Source: Micrococcus sp. EYE_212 (GTDB lineage Bacteria > Actinomycetota > Actinomycetes > Actinomycetales > Micrococcaceae). Taken from it: a stretch of DNA of 57,829 bases. The stretch covers positions 1 through 57,829 of the forward strand of contig NZ_JAHXOZ010000014.1 of assembly GCF_023147585.1 (NCBI RefSeq), read 5' to 3'. The notes under the pieces are model-generated. The model was not told the DNA's origin, searched no databases, and worked only from the letters and a program-made list of their open reading frames with translations. Shown in pieces: positions 1-9,147 of this stretch. Position 1 is the first letter of the stretch. Each line of letters opens with the position of its first letter. A program made the position numbers and the translations under genes.

Positions 1-52
1 AAGGGCCCCGGTGAGGGGCTCGCGCCTCTATTAGCGATCCGTGGTCACCAGA

Positions 53-121
53 CCGGTCCTCGGTGACAACACCCCCCGGATCATGCAGTCGACTGGGGGC
101 AACGATCATGCCGAGGACCGG
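53..121. repeat. Long-span inverted repeat, possible terminator
   Basis: The first 189 bases hold no gene. An 11-bp perfect inverted repeat (CCGGTCCTCGG at 53-63, complement at 111-121) encloses runs of C and G that can also pair, and the heptamer GATCATG occurs twice (79-85, 104-110). It lies beyond the stop of the leftward marR gene, so a factor-independent terminator or other structured RNA is plausible. There is no T-tract. Confidence 0.4.
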
Positions 122-189
122 CTGGCCAGCACCTGCTCATCCTGATCGATGGAGGAGCCACGAGAAAGGTAACGGGGGGGCCGCGCCGT

Positions 190-669
190 TCAGCGGGTCT
201 CGCGCTCGTCCACGAAGCGCAGGAGCAGGGAGGTGAGGGTGTGGATCTCCTCGAGGTCCCACCGCCGCAGGTCCTGCCGGATCCCGCCCCCGGCCGGCCC
301 GCCGCGGACCTCGTCGAGGCGGGCGCGTCCCTCGTCCGTGGCGCTCAGCAGGGCCGATCGCCGGTCCTGCGGATCCGGTTCGCGCCGCACGAGCCCCTCC
401 GCCTCCAGCTCTCGCGTCAGGCGAGAGACCTGTGCGCGGTCCAGGAGCATGTGCTCGGCCAGCGCCGACGGCGTCAGCGGACCCGTGTGGCAGATGGCCG
501 CGAACGCCTTCATCGCCCCCGGCGACATGCCGGGGCTGAGGGCCTCGGCCTGCCGGGCCAGGATCCTGCGGTGCTGCCGGACGAGGTGGGTGAACGCCCC
601 CTCCAGCTCCTGGACGGCGTCCTCGAAGCCCTCGGGCCCCTGGACGGCGGGCGCGTGGGGCTCAGCCAC
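190..669 (-). CDS. MarR-family transcriptional regulator
   Basis: A 159-residue winged-helix regulator. The recognition-helix region LTPSALAEHMLLDRAQVSRL (about residues 65-84) and the wing with DPQDRRSALLSATDEG are typical of MarR proteins, which bind palindromic operators as dimers and release them on binding small aromatic ligands or antibiotics. The start is GTG and overlaps the last 8 bases of the upstream efflux-pump gene, so the two are translationally coupled. It very probably represses the shared promoter through the dyad at 2599-2612. The ligand cannot be told from sequence. Confidence 0.9.
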   Translation of the reverse strand: MAEPHAPAVQGPEGFEDAVQELEGAFTHLVRQHRRILARQAEALSPGMSPGAMKAFAAICHTGPLTPSALAEHMLLDRAQVSRLTRELEAEGLVRREPDPQDRRSALLSATDEGRARLDEVRGGPAGGGIRQDLRRWDLEEIHTLTSLLLRFVDERETR

Positions 670-2566
670 GGCGGACCCGCCGGGCCGCGGCCATGCCGAG
701 GCCGGTCAGGACCGCCGCGGCGATCGCGCCGCCGGCCGTCTGCCACACCCGGCGCGCGGAGGCGGCGGGGCGCCGGGAGCTCCTCGCCGCGTGTCGACGT
801 GCGGTCGGTGCCGCAGCGGTGACGCCCCGCTCCGGGGCCGCGGCGGACGGCGTCGTGGCGGGCGCCGCGGGCACCACGGGGATGCCGCCGGTGGCGGGGA
901 GATCCTGCATGCCCGTGGCGGTGCTGACGGTGGCCAGGTCGGCGCGGGAGGCGTCGAGGCGCTCCGTCGTCGTCATGCGGCCCAGCGGGATGTCGGGGAG
1001 GAACAGGATCGCGGCCAGCGCCACCACCGCGAGCGGCACGCCCACGAGGAAGGCCTGGGAGATGCCGGTGGCGTAGACGTCCTCGACGATGACGCGCAGC
1101 GCGTCCGGCATCTCCGCAACGCGCGGCAGGCCGCCGGACTGCAGGCGCTGGGCCCACTCGGCGCCCGCCGGACCGAGGCCCTGCAGGGCCGCGCCGATGT
1201 CCGCGCGGCGCTCGTCGAGCTGCGTGGGCACCACGTTGGCCACCACGGCGCCCATGACGGCGACGCCGATGCTGCCGCCCAGGGAGCGGAAGAAGGTGAC
1301 GCCGGAGCTGGCGACGCCCATCTGGCGGGGGTCGGTGGTGTTCTGCACGACGAGCACCAGGTTCTGCATCGTCATGCCGACGCCGGCGCCGAGCAGGAAC
1401 ATGTAGACCGACACCAGCCAGAACGGGGTGTCGTAGTGGAGCGTGCCCAGCAGCGCGGTGCCGGCGATGAGCAGGACCGCGCCGACGATGAGCCAGCGCT
1501 TCCACACGCCGGTGCGGGTGATGAGGCCGCCGATGACGGTCGAGGAGACCAGCAGGCCCGCGATCATGGGGATCGTCATGAGGCCGGCCTGCGTGGGGGT
1601 GGCGCCGCGGGCCAGCTGCATGTACTGCGCCAGGTAGACCGAGGCCCCGAACATGGCGAGGCCCGTGGCGATCGAGGCGACCGTCGCGAGGGTGAAGGTG
1701 CGGTCGCGGAAGAGCGTGAGCGGGATGAGCGGCTCGGACACCTTCAGCTCTGTCGCCACGAACAGGGCCGTGGCGACGGCGGCGCCGGCCAGCATCCACG
1801 CGGTGGTGGCGCTCGCCCATTCGAACTGGTGGCCCGCGTTGGTGACCCAGATCAGCAGCAGCGCGGTGGCGACGGAGAGGAACACGATGCCCAGGTAGTC
1901 CATCGAGACCGTGCGCCGCTCGCGGGGCGGCAGGTGCAGGGTGCGCTGGACCATGACGAGCGCGAGGACGGCGAAGGGCACGGCCACGAAGAAGTTCCAG
2001 CGCCAGCCCCACGCGTCGGTGATGAGGCCGCCGGCGAGCGGGCCGCCGACGGTGGCCACGGCCATCACCGCGCCGAACAGGCCCATGTACTTGCCGCGCT
2101 CACGCGGGCTGATGATGTCCGCCATGATGACCTGGCTGAGGGCGGCCAGGCCGCCGCCGCCCAGGCCCTGGACCACGCGGCAGGCGATCAGGAACGCGGG
2201 GTCGGTGGTGAAGCCCGCCGCCGCGGAGGCGGCGACGAAGATGACGAGGGCGAGCTGGAAGAGGACCTTGCGGTTCACGAGGTCGGCGAGCTTGCCCCAG
2301 ATGGGGGTGGCGATCGCGGTGGCCAGCAGGGCCGAGGTGATCACCCACGTGTAGGCGTTCTGGTCGCCGCCGATGTCGCTGATGATCACCGGCATCGACG
2401 TGGAGACCACCGTGTTGGCGATCATGGAGACGAACATGCCGAGGAGCAGGCCGGTGAGGGCCCGCAGGACGACGCGGTGCCGGGCGGCGTCGGCCGCGGC
2501 CTGGCCCAGGGAGGGGCCACCCGTGGTCGGCGCGGCCTCGGGGGACGAGACGGAGGTGGAGGTCAT
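662..2566 (-). CDS. MFS drug-efflux transporter, DHA2 (14-TM) family
   Basis: A 634-residue proton-driven exporter of the EmrB/QacA type in the cytoplasmic membrane. The sequence shows about fourteen hydrophobic segments, the loop motif GKLADLVNRK after TM2 and the antiporter motif C (GGPLAGGLITD, near residue 175). The C-terminal 120 residues are a Pro/Ala/Arg-rich tail beyond the usual family length, with a final hydrophobic stretch (AGGAIAAAVLTGLGMAAA). The ATG follows a GAAGGAT ribosome-binding site. It is the first gene of a two-gene operon with the MarR regulator, the usual arrangement for a substrate-induced multidrug pump. Confidence 0.92.
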   Translation of the reverse strand: MTSTSVSSPEAAPTTGGPSLGQAAADAARHRVVLRALTGLLLGMFVSMIANTVVSTSMPVIISDIGGDQNAYTWVITSALLATAIATPIWGKLADLVNRKVLFQLALVIFVAASAAAGFTTDPAFLIACRVVQGLGGGGLAALSQVIMADIISPRERGKYMGLFGAVMAVATVGGPLAGGLITDAWGWRWNFFVAVPFAVLALVMVQRTLHLPPRERRTVSMDYLGIVFLSVATALLLIWVTNAGHQFEWASATTAWMLAGAAVATALFVATELKVSEPLIPLTLFRDRTFTLATVASIATGLAMFGASVYLAQYMQLARGATPTQAGLMTIPMIAGLLVSSTVIGGLITRTGVWKRWLIVGAVLLIAGTALLGTLHYDTPFWLVSVYMFLLGAGVGMTMQNLVLVVQNTTDPRQMGVASSGVTFFRSLGGSIGVAVMGAVVANVVPTQLDERRADIGAALQGLGPAGAEWAQRLQSGGLPRVAEMPDALRVIVEDVYATGISQAFLVGVPLAVVALAAILFLPDIPLGRMTTTERLDASRADLATVSTATGMQDLPATGGIPVVPAAPATTPSAAAPERGVTAAAPTARRHAARSSRRPAASARRVWQTAGGAIAAAVLTGLGMAAARRVRRG

Positions 2567-2598
2567 GGGATCCTTCGATGGTTGACCGATGACAATGA

Positions 2599-2612
2599 TT
2601 GACTTGTGTCAA
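2599..2612. promoter_or_regulatory. Probable MarR operator dyad
   Basis: TTGAC-TTGT-GTCAA is a perfect 5-bp dyad with a 4-bp centre in a locally AT-rich patch. It lies between the leftward efflux operon and the rightward dehydrogenase gene and overlaps the likely leftward start point. MarR proteins commonly bind such dyads; which protein binds here is inferred from neighbourhood. Confidence 0.6.
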
Positions 2613-2617
2613 CTATA
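2612..2617 (-). promoter_or_regulatory. -10 box of efflux operon
   Basis: On the minus strand the hexamer TATAGT lies about 45 bases upstream of the pump ATG and immediately upstream of the TTGAC dyad, so a repressor bound there would cover the start point. No good -35 is visible. Confidence 0.5.
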
Positions 2618-2653
2618 GAGACCGGGTGCCGGGCGCGGGCCTCCTCGCGCGGT

Positions 2654-2659
2654 TAGCCT
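2654..2659 (+). promoter_or_regulatory. -10 box of 2-hydroxyacid dehydrogenase gene
   Basis: TAGCCT fits the actinobacterial TAnnnT -10 consensus and would give a leader of roughly 27 bases before the ATG. Confidence 0.5.
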
Positions 2660-2692
2660 GGTCACGTCCCCCGAGTCGAGAGTGAGCACCCC

Positions 2693-3682
2693 ATGAGCCC
2701 CCGCTTCCTGATGATGACCGCCCTGCCCGAGCCCGGACTGGGCATGCTCCGCGACGTCGGCGAGGTGGTGGACGGCGCCGACGTCGGCGGGGACGAGGCC
2801 CTCGCCCGGCTGTGCGCCTCCGGGGACTACGACGTGGTCGTGGCCGCGCTCGACCAGAAGTTCACGGCGGAGGTGCTCGCCGACGCGAAGGTCAAGGGCA
2901 TCGCCAACTACGCCGTCGGGCACAACAACATCGACGTCGCCGCCGCCACCGAGGCGGGGATCGCCGTCGGGAACACCCCGGACGTGCTCACCGAGGCGAC
3001 GGCGGACATCGCCCTGCTCCTGCTCCTGGGCGTGGCCCGCCGCGCCGTGGAGGGTGAGGCCATGATGCGCGGCGGCCGGTTCGAGGGCTGGCGTGCCGAC
3101 CTGCTCGTGGGCAAGGACGTGGCCGGAGCGACCCTCGGCCTGGCCGGCTTCGGCCGGATCGGCCGCGCCGTCGCGCGCCGCGGCCTGGCCCTCGGCATGG
3201 ACGTGGTCTTCGCGCCGCGCCCCCCGGCCCATCGCGAGGTCGCCTTCGCCGAGCTCGGGGAGTTCGCCGGGAAGGTGGAGCAGGTCCGCTGGGAGGAGCT
3301 CGTGGAGCGCTCCGACTACCTCTCCCTGCACGTCCCCCTGACCGAGGACACCCGGCACCTCGTGGACGCGGACGTGCTGCGGCGGATGAAGGACGACGCG
3401 GTGCTGATCAACACCGCCCGCGGCCCCGTGGTGGACGAGGCGGCGCTCGTGGCGGCCCTGCGCGAGGGCCGGCTCTTCGGCGCCGGGTTCGACGTGTACG
3501 AGGAGGAGCCGGCCATGGCCGAGGGCCTCGCGGACCTGAGCAACGTCATGCTCCTGCCCCACCTGGGGTCCGCCACGCGGGGCACGCGCGCCGCGATGGC
3601 GGAGCTGACCGCGCGCAACGCCATCGGCATGGCCACGGGCGGTGAGATCCCGGCGCTCGTGAACCCGGAGGCGCGCCGCTGA
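2693..3682 (+). CDS. D-2-hydroxyacid dehydrogenase (glyoxylate/hydroxypyruvate reductase-like)
   Basis: A 329-residue NAD(P)-dependent cytosolic oxidoreductase that reduces 2-keto acids. It carries the Rossmann motif GLAGFGRIGRAVA (about residue 148), and the family catalytic residues can be seen: Arg in NTARGPVVDEAAL, Glu in the DVYEEEP region and His in LLPHLGSAT. Length is normal for the family. The nearest characterised relatives are glyoxylate, hydroxypyruvate and formate dehydrogenases; the exact substrate is not decided by the sequence. It is transcribed toward lysS but lysS has its own promoter. Confidence 0.9.
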   Translation: MSPRFLMMTALPEPGLGMLRDVGEVVDGADVGGDEALARLCASGDYDVVVAALDQKFTAEVLADAKVKGIANYAVGHNNIDVAAATEAGIAVGNTPDVLTEATADIALLLLLGVARRAVEGEAMMRGGRFEGWRADLLVGKDVAGATLGLAGFGRIGRAVARRGLALGMDVVFAPRPPAHREVAFAELGEFAGKVEQVRWEELVERSDYLSLHVPLTEDTRHLVDADVLRRMKDDAVLINTARGPVVDEAALVAALREGRLFGAGFDVYEEEPAMAEGLADLSNVMLLPHLGSATRGTRAAMAELTARNAIGMATGGEIPALVNPEARR

Positions 3683-3689
3683 GCGACAG

Positions 3690-3695
3690 TAGACT
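3690..3695 (+). promoter_or_regulatory. -10 box of lysS, near-leaderless
   Basis: TAGACT ends 8 bases before the GTG start of lysS, which would place the 5' end of the mRNA at or next to the start codon. No ribosome-binding site precedes the GTG. Confidence 0.65.
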
Positions 3696-3703
3696 GGACG
3701 ACT

Positions 3704-5230
3704 GTGACCTCCCAGAACTCCACGCCCTCGCAGCCCGCCGCCGTCGACCACCACGACCAGCAGGCCGTCCGCGCCGCCAAGCGCGAGCAGCTGCTGGCCG
3801 CGGGCCGCGAGGCCTACCCGGTCCAGGTGCCCCGCACGCACTCCCTCGCCGCCGTCCGGGCCGAGTTCGACGGCAAGCACGAGGCCGGGTGGGAGGAGGG
3901 ACCCGAGGTCTCCGTCACCGGCCGCGTGGTGTTCCTGCGCAACACGGGCAAGCTGTGCTTCGCCACGCTGCAGGAGACCGGGGAGACCGGCGCGGCCGTG
4001 CGCCTGCAGGTCATGGTGTCCCTGGCCGAGGTGGGCGAGGAGTCCCTGGCCGAGTGGAAGAAGGCCGTGGACCTCGGCGACTTCCTCTCCGTCACCGGGC
4101 GCGTGATCGTCTCGCGCCGCGGCGAGCTGTCGATCCAGGCCACCGCATGGGAGATGGCCTCGAAGGCGCTGCGTCCGCTGCCCGTGCTGCACGCCGACCT
4201 CAACGAGGAGACCCGCGTGCGCCAGCGCTACGCGGACCTGATCGTGCGCGACGAGGCCCGCGAGATGGTCTACCGGCGCGCCAAGGTCACGGCCGCCGTG
4301 CGCCGCACGCTCGAGGGCCACGGCTACGTGGAGGTGGAGACCCCCATGCTCCAGCTCGTCCACGGCGGCGCCCAGGCCCGCCCGTTCGAGACGCACCTCA
4401 ACGCGTTCGACCAGCCGATGACGCTGCGCATCGCCACCGAGCTCTACCTCAAGCGCGCCGTGGTCGGCGGGATCGAGCGCGTCTACGAGATCGGCCGGGT
4501 GTTCCGCAACGAGGGCGTGGACTCCACGCACTCCCCTGAGTTCACCACCCTCGAGTCCTATGAGGCGTGGGCGGACATGCACGTGATGGCCGAGCGCATG
4601 CAGGAGATCATCCTCAACGCCGCGGACGCCGTGGGCGCCGGCCGGCGCCTCGAGACCGCCAAGGGCGTCATCGACCTCGACGGCGAGTGGGCGTGGGTCT
4701 CCGTGTACCCGGGCCTGTCCGAGGCCGTGGGCCGGGAGGTCACCCCGGAGACCGACGCCGAGACCCTGCGCGCGATCGCCGCGGAGCACGCGGTCAAGGT
4801 GGACCCGAAGTGGGACGCCCAGAAGCTGGTGATCGAGCTCTTCGGCGAGATCGTGGAGCCCACCCTGATGAACCCCACGTTCGTGTACGACTATCCGCCG
4901 GCAGCCCAGCCGCTGGCCCGGCCCCACCGGGACGACGACCGTGTGATCGAGGCGTGGGACCTGATCATCGGCGGCATGGAGCGCGGCACCGCGTTCTCCG
5001 AGCTGATCGACCCCGTGGTCCAGCGGGAGCGCCTCACCGCGCAGTCCGTCAAGGCCGCCGCCGGCGACGACGAGGCCATGCAGCTGGACGAGGACTTCCT
5101 CCGGGCCCTCGAATACGGCGCTCCGCCGATGGGCGGAATCGGTCTGGGAATCGACCGCCTGGTGATGCTCTTCACGGACGCGGGAATCCGGGAGACCATC
5201 CTCTTCCCGCTGCTGAAGCCGGAGGCCTGA
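3704..5230 (+). CDS. lysS: Lysyl-tRNA synthetase, class II
   Basis: Charges tRNA-Lys with lysine at the expense of ATP. The 508-residue protein has an N-terminal OB-fold anticodon-binding domain (about 60-150) followed by the class II catalytic core. Motif 2 is seen around FRNEGVDSTHSPEFT and motif 3 as GIGLGIDRLVML near the C-terminus. The GTG start agrees with the TAGACT box 8 bases upstream and with family length. A tRNA-Lys(TTT) gene lies elsewhere in the window at 22.1 kb. The tiny membrane-protein gene that follows begins 3 bases after the stop and is likely co-transcribed. Confidence 0.97.
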   Translation: MTSQNSTPSQPAAVDHHDQQAVRAAKREQLLAAGREAYPVQVPRTHSLAAVRAEFDGKHEAGWEEGPEVSVTGRVVFLRNTGKLCFATLQETGETGAAVRLQVMVSLAEVGEESLAEWKKAVDLGDFLSVTGRVIVSRRGELSIQATAWEMASKALRPLPVLHADLNEETRVRQRYADLIVRDEAREMVYRRAKVTAAVRRTLEGHGYVEVETPMLQLVHGGAQARPFETHLNAFDQPMTLRIATELYLKRAVVGGIERVYEIGRVFRNEGVDSTHSPEFTTLESYEAWADMHVMAERMQEIILNAADAVGAGRRLETAKGVIDLDGEWAWVSVYPGLSEAVGREVTPETDAETLRAIAAEHAVKVDPKWDAQKLVIELFGEIVEPTLMNPTFVYDYPPAAQPLARPHRDDDRVIEAWDLIIGGMERGTAFSELIDPVVQRERLTAQSVKAAAGDDEAMQLDEDFLRALEYGAPPMGGIGLGIDRLVMLFTDAGIRETILFPLLKPEA

Positions 5231-5233
5231 CCC

Positions 5234-5446
5234 GTGGAGGTCTTCTGGGAGTATTTCTCGGTCCTCGCCCCGTCGGTGGGGCTCGCGCTCATCTTCTGGC
5301 TCGTCATGCGCTCGCTCCTGCGGGCCGACTCCGCGGAGCGCGAGACCATGGCCCGGCGCGTGACCGGACGTGACGCCCGTGCGGCGCGCGAGGAGCAGGA
5401 GGCCGCCGAGTGGGCCGCCCGCCGGCGCTCCGACCCGCCGCGCTGA
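5234..5446 (+). CDS. Small single-span membrane protein, unknown function
   Basis: A 70-residue protein starting at GTG three bases after the lysS stop. Residues 5-25 form one hydrophobic helix (YFSVLAPSVGLALIFWLVM), followed by a basic and Glu-rich cytoplasmic tail with Arg clusters. Similar short lysS-linked membrane proteins occur in related actinobacteria, but no function is known to me. The tight spacing suggests translational coupling to lysS. Confidence 0.7.
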   Translation: MEVFWEYFSVLAPSVGLALIFWLVMRSLLRADSAERETMARRVTGRDARAAREEQEAAEWAARRRSDPPR

Positions 5447-5687
5447 GCGCGGCGCCGGCCGTGGCTCCCACCACCGCGCATCGACATTTCCTGCCCGAGA
5501 ATCCCACTCCCTGGGCGTCCGCCATGAATCCGGACAATGGGCGAGGCCGACCCGTCGGCTTGGGCTATTGTTATTGCCATCTCGCGTGCCCGGAGGCGTG
5601 TCCCCATCGTCGGCGGAACATCCCGGCGGATGGCTGAATCCGGTGTCGGATGCACGAGAGCAAGCGATCAGGAAGTGGGAATCGGCA

Positions 5688-5990
5688 ATGGCACAGAAGG
5701 TAGAAGTAGTTCTCGTGGATGATCTCGATGGTTCGGCCGCAGTGGAGACCGTGAACTTCGCCCTGGACGGGCGCAACTACGAGGTGGACCTCTCGGAGGA
5801 GCACGCTCGCGAGCTGCGCGACTTCCTGAAGCCCTACATGAAGAAGGGCCGGGCGGTGGCCCCGCCGTCGCCCAAGGTCGAGGCCGCGGAGATCCGCAAG
5901 TGGGCTGCGGACAACGGCTACGAGGTCTCCAGCCGCGGTCGCCTCCACCGCGACGTCGTGGAGGCCTACCGCAACTCGAAGCGCAAGTGA
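5688..5990 (+). CDS. lsr2: Lsr2 family nucleoid-associated protein
   Basis: A 100-residue H-NS-like protein that bridges DNA and silences AT-rich, often acquired, genes in actinobacteria. The N-terminal half (MAQKVEVVLVDDLDGS through DFLKPYMKKG) matches the oligomerisation domain, and the C-terminal half has the DNA-binding helices with the minor-groove motif RGR in SSRGRLHRD. The internal ATG at 5688 is chosen because it gives the canonical MAQKV start and full family length. About 240 bases upstream are noticeably richer in A/T than the surroundings, which would suit self-binding by Lsr2; that is inference. Confidence 0.96.
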   Translation: MAQKVEVVLVDDLDGSAAVETVNFALDGRNYEVDLSEEHARELRDFLKPYMKKGRAVAPPSPKVEAAEIRKWAADNGYEVSSRGRLHRDVVEAYRNSKRK

Positions 5991-6050
5991 TCCGCATCCC
6001 GCGGTGAACCGCGACCCGGCCCCGCGCACGCGGCGCCGGACCCCGACGAC

Positions 6051-6096
6051 GACGGGCGGCCGTCTCGCTTCTCCCAGGGGCGAACAGCCGCCCGTC
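6051..6096 (+). terminator. Hairpin downstream of lsr2
   Basis: GACGGGCGGC (6051-6060) pairs perfectly with GCCGCCCGTC (6087-6096) across a 26-base loop. It separates lsr2 from clpC. There is no T-run, as is common for terminators in this genome. Confidence 0.5.
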
Positions 6097-6113
6097 GGCG
6101 TTCCCGCGGTGCG

Positions 6114-6119
6114 TAGTGT
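6114..6119 (+). promoter_or_regulatory. -10 box of clpC
   Basis: TAGTGT ends about 29 bases before the clpC ATG, leaving a short leader with the strong ribosome-binding site GACGAGGAG. Confidence 0.5.
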
Positions 6120-6148
6120 CGTGCTCGACCAGACGAGGAGTGTGCCCC

Positions 6149-8692
6149 ATGTTCGAGAGATTCACCGACCGCGCCCGGCGCGTCGTGGTGCTCGCCCAGG
6201 AAGAGGCGCGCATGCTGAACCACAGCTACATCGGCACCGAGCACATCCTGCTCGGGCTCATCCACGAGGGTGAGGGCGTCGCCGCCAAGGCGCTGGAGTC
6301 CATGGACATCTCCCTGGGCGCCGTCCGCGAGAAGGTCCAGGAGGACATCGGCCAGGGGCAGCAGAACCCGCCCGGCCACATCCCCTTCACCCCGCGCGCC
6401 AAGAAGGTGCTCGAGCTGTCGCTGCGCGAGGCCTTGCAGCTGGGCCACAACTACATCGGCACGGAGCACATCCTGCTCGGCCTGATCCGCGAGGGCGAGG
6501 GCGTCGCCGCCCAGGTCCTCGTGAAGCTCGGCGCGGACCTCAACCGCGTGCGCCAGACCGTCATCCAGCTCCTCTCCGGCTACCAGGGCGGCGCCCAGGG
6601 CGGCAAGGAGACCGCGGGCGCCGGCGTGGGCGCGGGCAGCGACGCCGGCCAGAACGCCGGCTCCGTCGTGCTGGACCAGTTCGGCCGCAACCTCACCGCC
6701 GCCGCGCACGACGGCAAGCTGGACCCGGTGATCGGCCGCGCCGGCGAGATGGAGCGGGTCATGCAGGTGCTCTCCCGCCGCACCAAGAACAACCCGGTGC
6801 TGATCGGCGAGCCCGGCGTCGGCAAGACCGCCGTCGTCGAGGGCCTGGCCCAGGCGATCGAGCGCGGCGACGTCCCGGAGACCCTCAAGGACAAGCAGCT
6901 CTACTCGCTGGACCTCGGCTCCCTCGTGGCGGGCTCGCGCTACCGCGGCGACTTCGAGGAGCGCCTCAAGAAGGTGCTCAAGGAGATCCGCACCCGCGGC
7001 GACATCATCCTGTTCATCGACGAGATCCACACCCTCGTCGGCGCGGGCGCCGCGGAGGGCGCGATCGACGCCGCCAGCATCCTCAAGCCGATGCTGGCCC
7101 GCGGCGAGCTGCAGACCATCGGCGCCACCACGCTGGACGAGTACCGCAAGCACATCGAGAAGGACGCCGCGCTCGAGCGCCGCTTCCAGCCCATCCAGGT
7201 CCCCGAGCCGTCCGTCGCGGACGCCACCGAGATCCTGCGCGGACTGCGGGACCGCTACGAGGCGCACCACAAGGTCTCGATCACCGACGGCGCGCTCTCG
7301 GCCGCCGCCACCCTCGCGGACCGCTACGTCTCGGACCGCCATCTGCCGGACAAGGCGATCGACCTGATCGACGAGGCCGGCGCGCGCCTGCGCATCCGCC
7401 GCATGACCGTGCCGCCGGAGATCAAGGCCTACGAGTCCCGGATCGCGGAGGTGCGCACCCAGAAGGAGGCCGCCATCGACGGCCAGGACTTCGAGGGCGC
7501 GGCCCGCCTGCGGGACCAGGAGCAGCAGCTCGAGGACGAGCGGAGGCAGAAGGAGGAGGCGTGGCGCACCGGCGCCGACGCCGACGTCGCCACGGTGGAC
7601 GAGGACCTCATCGCCGAGGTGCTCTCCAAGTCCACCGGCATCCCCGTGTTCAAGCTGACCGAGGAGGAGACCGACCGCCTCAAGAACATGGAGGCCGAGC
7701 TCCACCAGCGCGTCATCGGCCAGGACGAGGCCATCAAGTCCCTGTCCCGCGCGATCCGCCGCACCCGCGCCGGCCTGAAGGACCCGAACCGCCCCTCGGG
7801 GTCGTTCATCTTCGCCGGCCCCACGGGCGTGGGCAAGACGGAGCTGGCCAAGTCCCTCGCCGAGTTCCTCTTCGGGGACGAGGACGCGCTCATCACCCTG
7901 GACATGTCCGAGTTCCAGGAGAAGCACACGGTCTCGCGCCTCTTCGGCGCCCCTCCCGGCTACGTGGGCTACGAGGAGGGCGGCCAGCTGACCGAGAAGG
8001 TGCGGCGCCGTCCGTTCTCCGTGGTGCTGTTCGACGAGGTGGAGAAGGCCCACGCGGACCTCTTCAACTCGCTGCTGCAGATCCTCGAGGACGGCCGCCT
8101 GACCGACTCGCAGGGCCGCGTGGTGGACTTCAAGAACACCGTGATCATCATGACCACCAACCTGGGCACCCGGGACATCTCCAAGGGCGTCATGACGGGC
8201 TTCCAGTCCAGCGCGGACACCTCCACCGGCTACGAGCGGATGAAGGGCAAGGTCCGCGAGGAGCTGCGCCAGCACTTCCGCCCCGAGTTCCTCAACCGGG
8301 TGGACGACGTCATCGTCTTCCCGCAGCTGAAGAAGGAGGAGATCGTCCAGATCGTGGACCTCTTCGTGGCCCGGCTGCAGAAGCGCCTGGACGAGAAGGG
8401 CCTCACCGTGGAGCTCTCCCAGGCGGCGAAGGACCTGCTCGCCGAGCGAGGCTACGACCCGGCCATGGGTGCCCGCCCGCTGCGCCGCACCATCCAGCAG
8501 ATGGTGGAGGACCAGCTCTCGGAGAAGATCCTCTTCGGCGAGATCCCGGCCGGCTCCACGATCCACGTGGGGGTGACCGGCGAGGGGGAGTCCGCCGAGC
8601 TGACCTTCGAGTTCACCGGCGGCCGCGCCGCACTCGACGGCGAGGAGCTGGCCGCGCTCGAGGCCGGCCTCGGCTCCACCGGCACGGACTGA
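6149..8692 (+). CDS. clpC: ClpC AAA+ unfoldase of the Clp protease
   Basis: ATP-driven unfoldase that feeds substrates to the ClpP peptidase. The 847-residue protein has two N-terminal Clp_N repeats (each containing [12 protein letters not shown] or a near match), a first AAA domain with Walker [14 protein letters not shown] near residue 220, a UVR-type coiled segment near residue 437 ([20 protein letters not shown]), and a second AAA domain with [13 protein letters not shown] near residue 556. The start [11 protein letters not shown] is the canonical ClpC N-terminus and follows a good ribosome-binding site; a GTG 33 bases upstream is disregarded. A perfect hairpin follows the stop, so it is transcribed alone. 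Confidence 0.97.
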   Translation: MFERFTDRARRVVVLAQEEARMLNHSYIGTEHILLGLIHEGEGVAAKALESMDISLGAVREKVQEDIGQGQQNPPGHIPFTPRAKKVLELSLREALQLGHNYIGTEHILLGLIREGEGVAAQVLVKLGADLNRVRQTVIQLLSGYQGGAQGGKETAGAGVGAGSDAGQNAGSVVLDQFGRNLTAAAHDGKLDPVIGRAGEMERVMQVLSRRTKNNPVLIGEPGVGKTAVVEGLAQAIERGDVPETLKDKQLYSLDLGSLVAGSRYRGDFEERLKKVLKEIRTRGDIILFIDEIHTLVGAGAAEGAIDAASILKPMLARGELQTIGATTLDEYRKHIEKDAALERRFQPIQVPEPSVADATEILRGLRDRYEAHHKVSITDGALSAAATLADRYVSDRHLPDKAIDLIDEAGARLRIRRMTVPPEIKAYESRIAEVRTQKEAAIDGQDFEGAARLRDQEQQLEDERRQKEEAWRTGADADVATVDEDLIAEVLSKSTGIPVFKLTEEETDRLKNMEAELHQRVIGQDEAIKSLSRAIRRTRAGLKDPNRPSGSFIFAGPTGVGKTELAKSLAEFLFGDEDALITLDMSEFQEKHTVSRLFGAPPGYVGYEEGGQLTEKVRRRPFSVVLFDEVEKAHADLFNSLLQILEDGRLTDSQGRVVDFKNTVIIMTTNLGTRDISKGVMTGFQSSADTSTGYERMKGKVREELRQHFRPEFLNRVDDVIVFPQLKKEEIVQIVDLFVARLQKRLDEKGLTVELSQAAKDLLAERGYDPAMGARPLRRTIQQMVEDQLSEKILFGEIPAGSTIHVGVTGEGESAELTFEFTGGRAALDGEELAALEAGLGSTGTD

Positions 8693-8724
8693 CACGGTCC
8701 TCCGGCGCCGTCCGCGGACGCCAC

Positions 8725-8764
8725 GACGACGGCCGCCCCCGCACGCGCGGGGGCGGCCGTCGTC
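8725..8764 (+). terminator. clpC terminator hairpin
   Basis: An 18-bp perfect stem (left arm 8725-8742, right arm 8747-8764) with the 4-base loop ACGC follows the clpC stop by about 30 bases. It is the strongest hairpin in this part of the window. Confidence 0.85.
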
Positions 8765-8943
8765 GCGCGGGGGCTCGAACGGGGCCGCCGGCGCCGCCTC
8801 GGACCGCGGCGGTCCTTCCTGTGGGCTTCCGGAGAGTCGGTCGGGACCTCTTGACCCGTTCTGTGCCACCCCGTTGACTGGCTGATCACAGGGCGCGTCG
8901 CATGAGGCGGCCGGCCGGCAGGATGACCAGGAGGAGTAGACAC

Positions 8944-9147
8944 ATGGCTGACATCCAGAACTCGATGGACAAGGCGGCGGGCAAGGCCAAGGAGGGCCTC
9001 GGCAAGGTCTCCGGTGACGACGAGATGCGCGCCGAGGGCACCACGCAGTCCACCGCCGCCGACGCCAAGGGTGCCGTGCAGGATGCGGGCGACAAGCTCA
9101 AGGGTGCCGCCCAGGGCATCAAGGACGGCCTGACCGACGGTCGCTGA
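8944..9147 (+). CDS. CsbD family stress-response protein
   Basis: A 67-residue hydrophilic protein beginning MADIQNSMDKAAGKAKEGLG, with the helix-rich Lys/Ala/Gly pattern of the CsbD family. The founding member in Bacillus is induced by the general stress sigma factor SigB; the molecular role is unknown. The ATG at 8944 follows a strong AGGAGGAG ribosome-binding site. The frame stays open for 39 further codons after the TGA stop. It is probably made under stress, like the small gene that follows. Confidence 0.85.
   Translation: MADIQNSMDKAAGKAKEGLGKVSGDDEMRAEGTTQSTAADAKGAVQDAGDKLKGAAQGIKDGLTDGR

Noticed and set aside
2609-5776. A 1055-codon open frame on the minus strand opposite the dehydrogenase and lysS
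   Set aside because: It is an antisense shadow. In GC-rich DNA with G/C third positions, opposite frames rarely contain stops. Its translation is His/Arg/Gly/Leu-rich without any domain, while the plus strand encodes recognisable enzymes.
6116-6148. An upstream GTG start for clpC adding eleven residues
   Set aside because: It overlaps the likely TAGTGT promoter box, and the canonical ClpC N-terminus [11 protein letters not shown] starts at 6149 behind GACGAGGAG.
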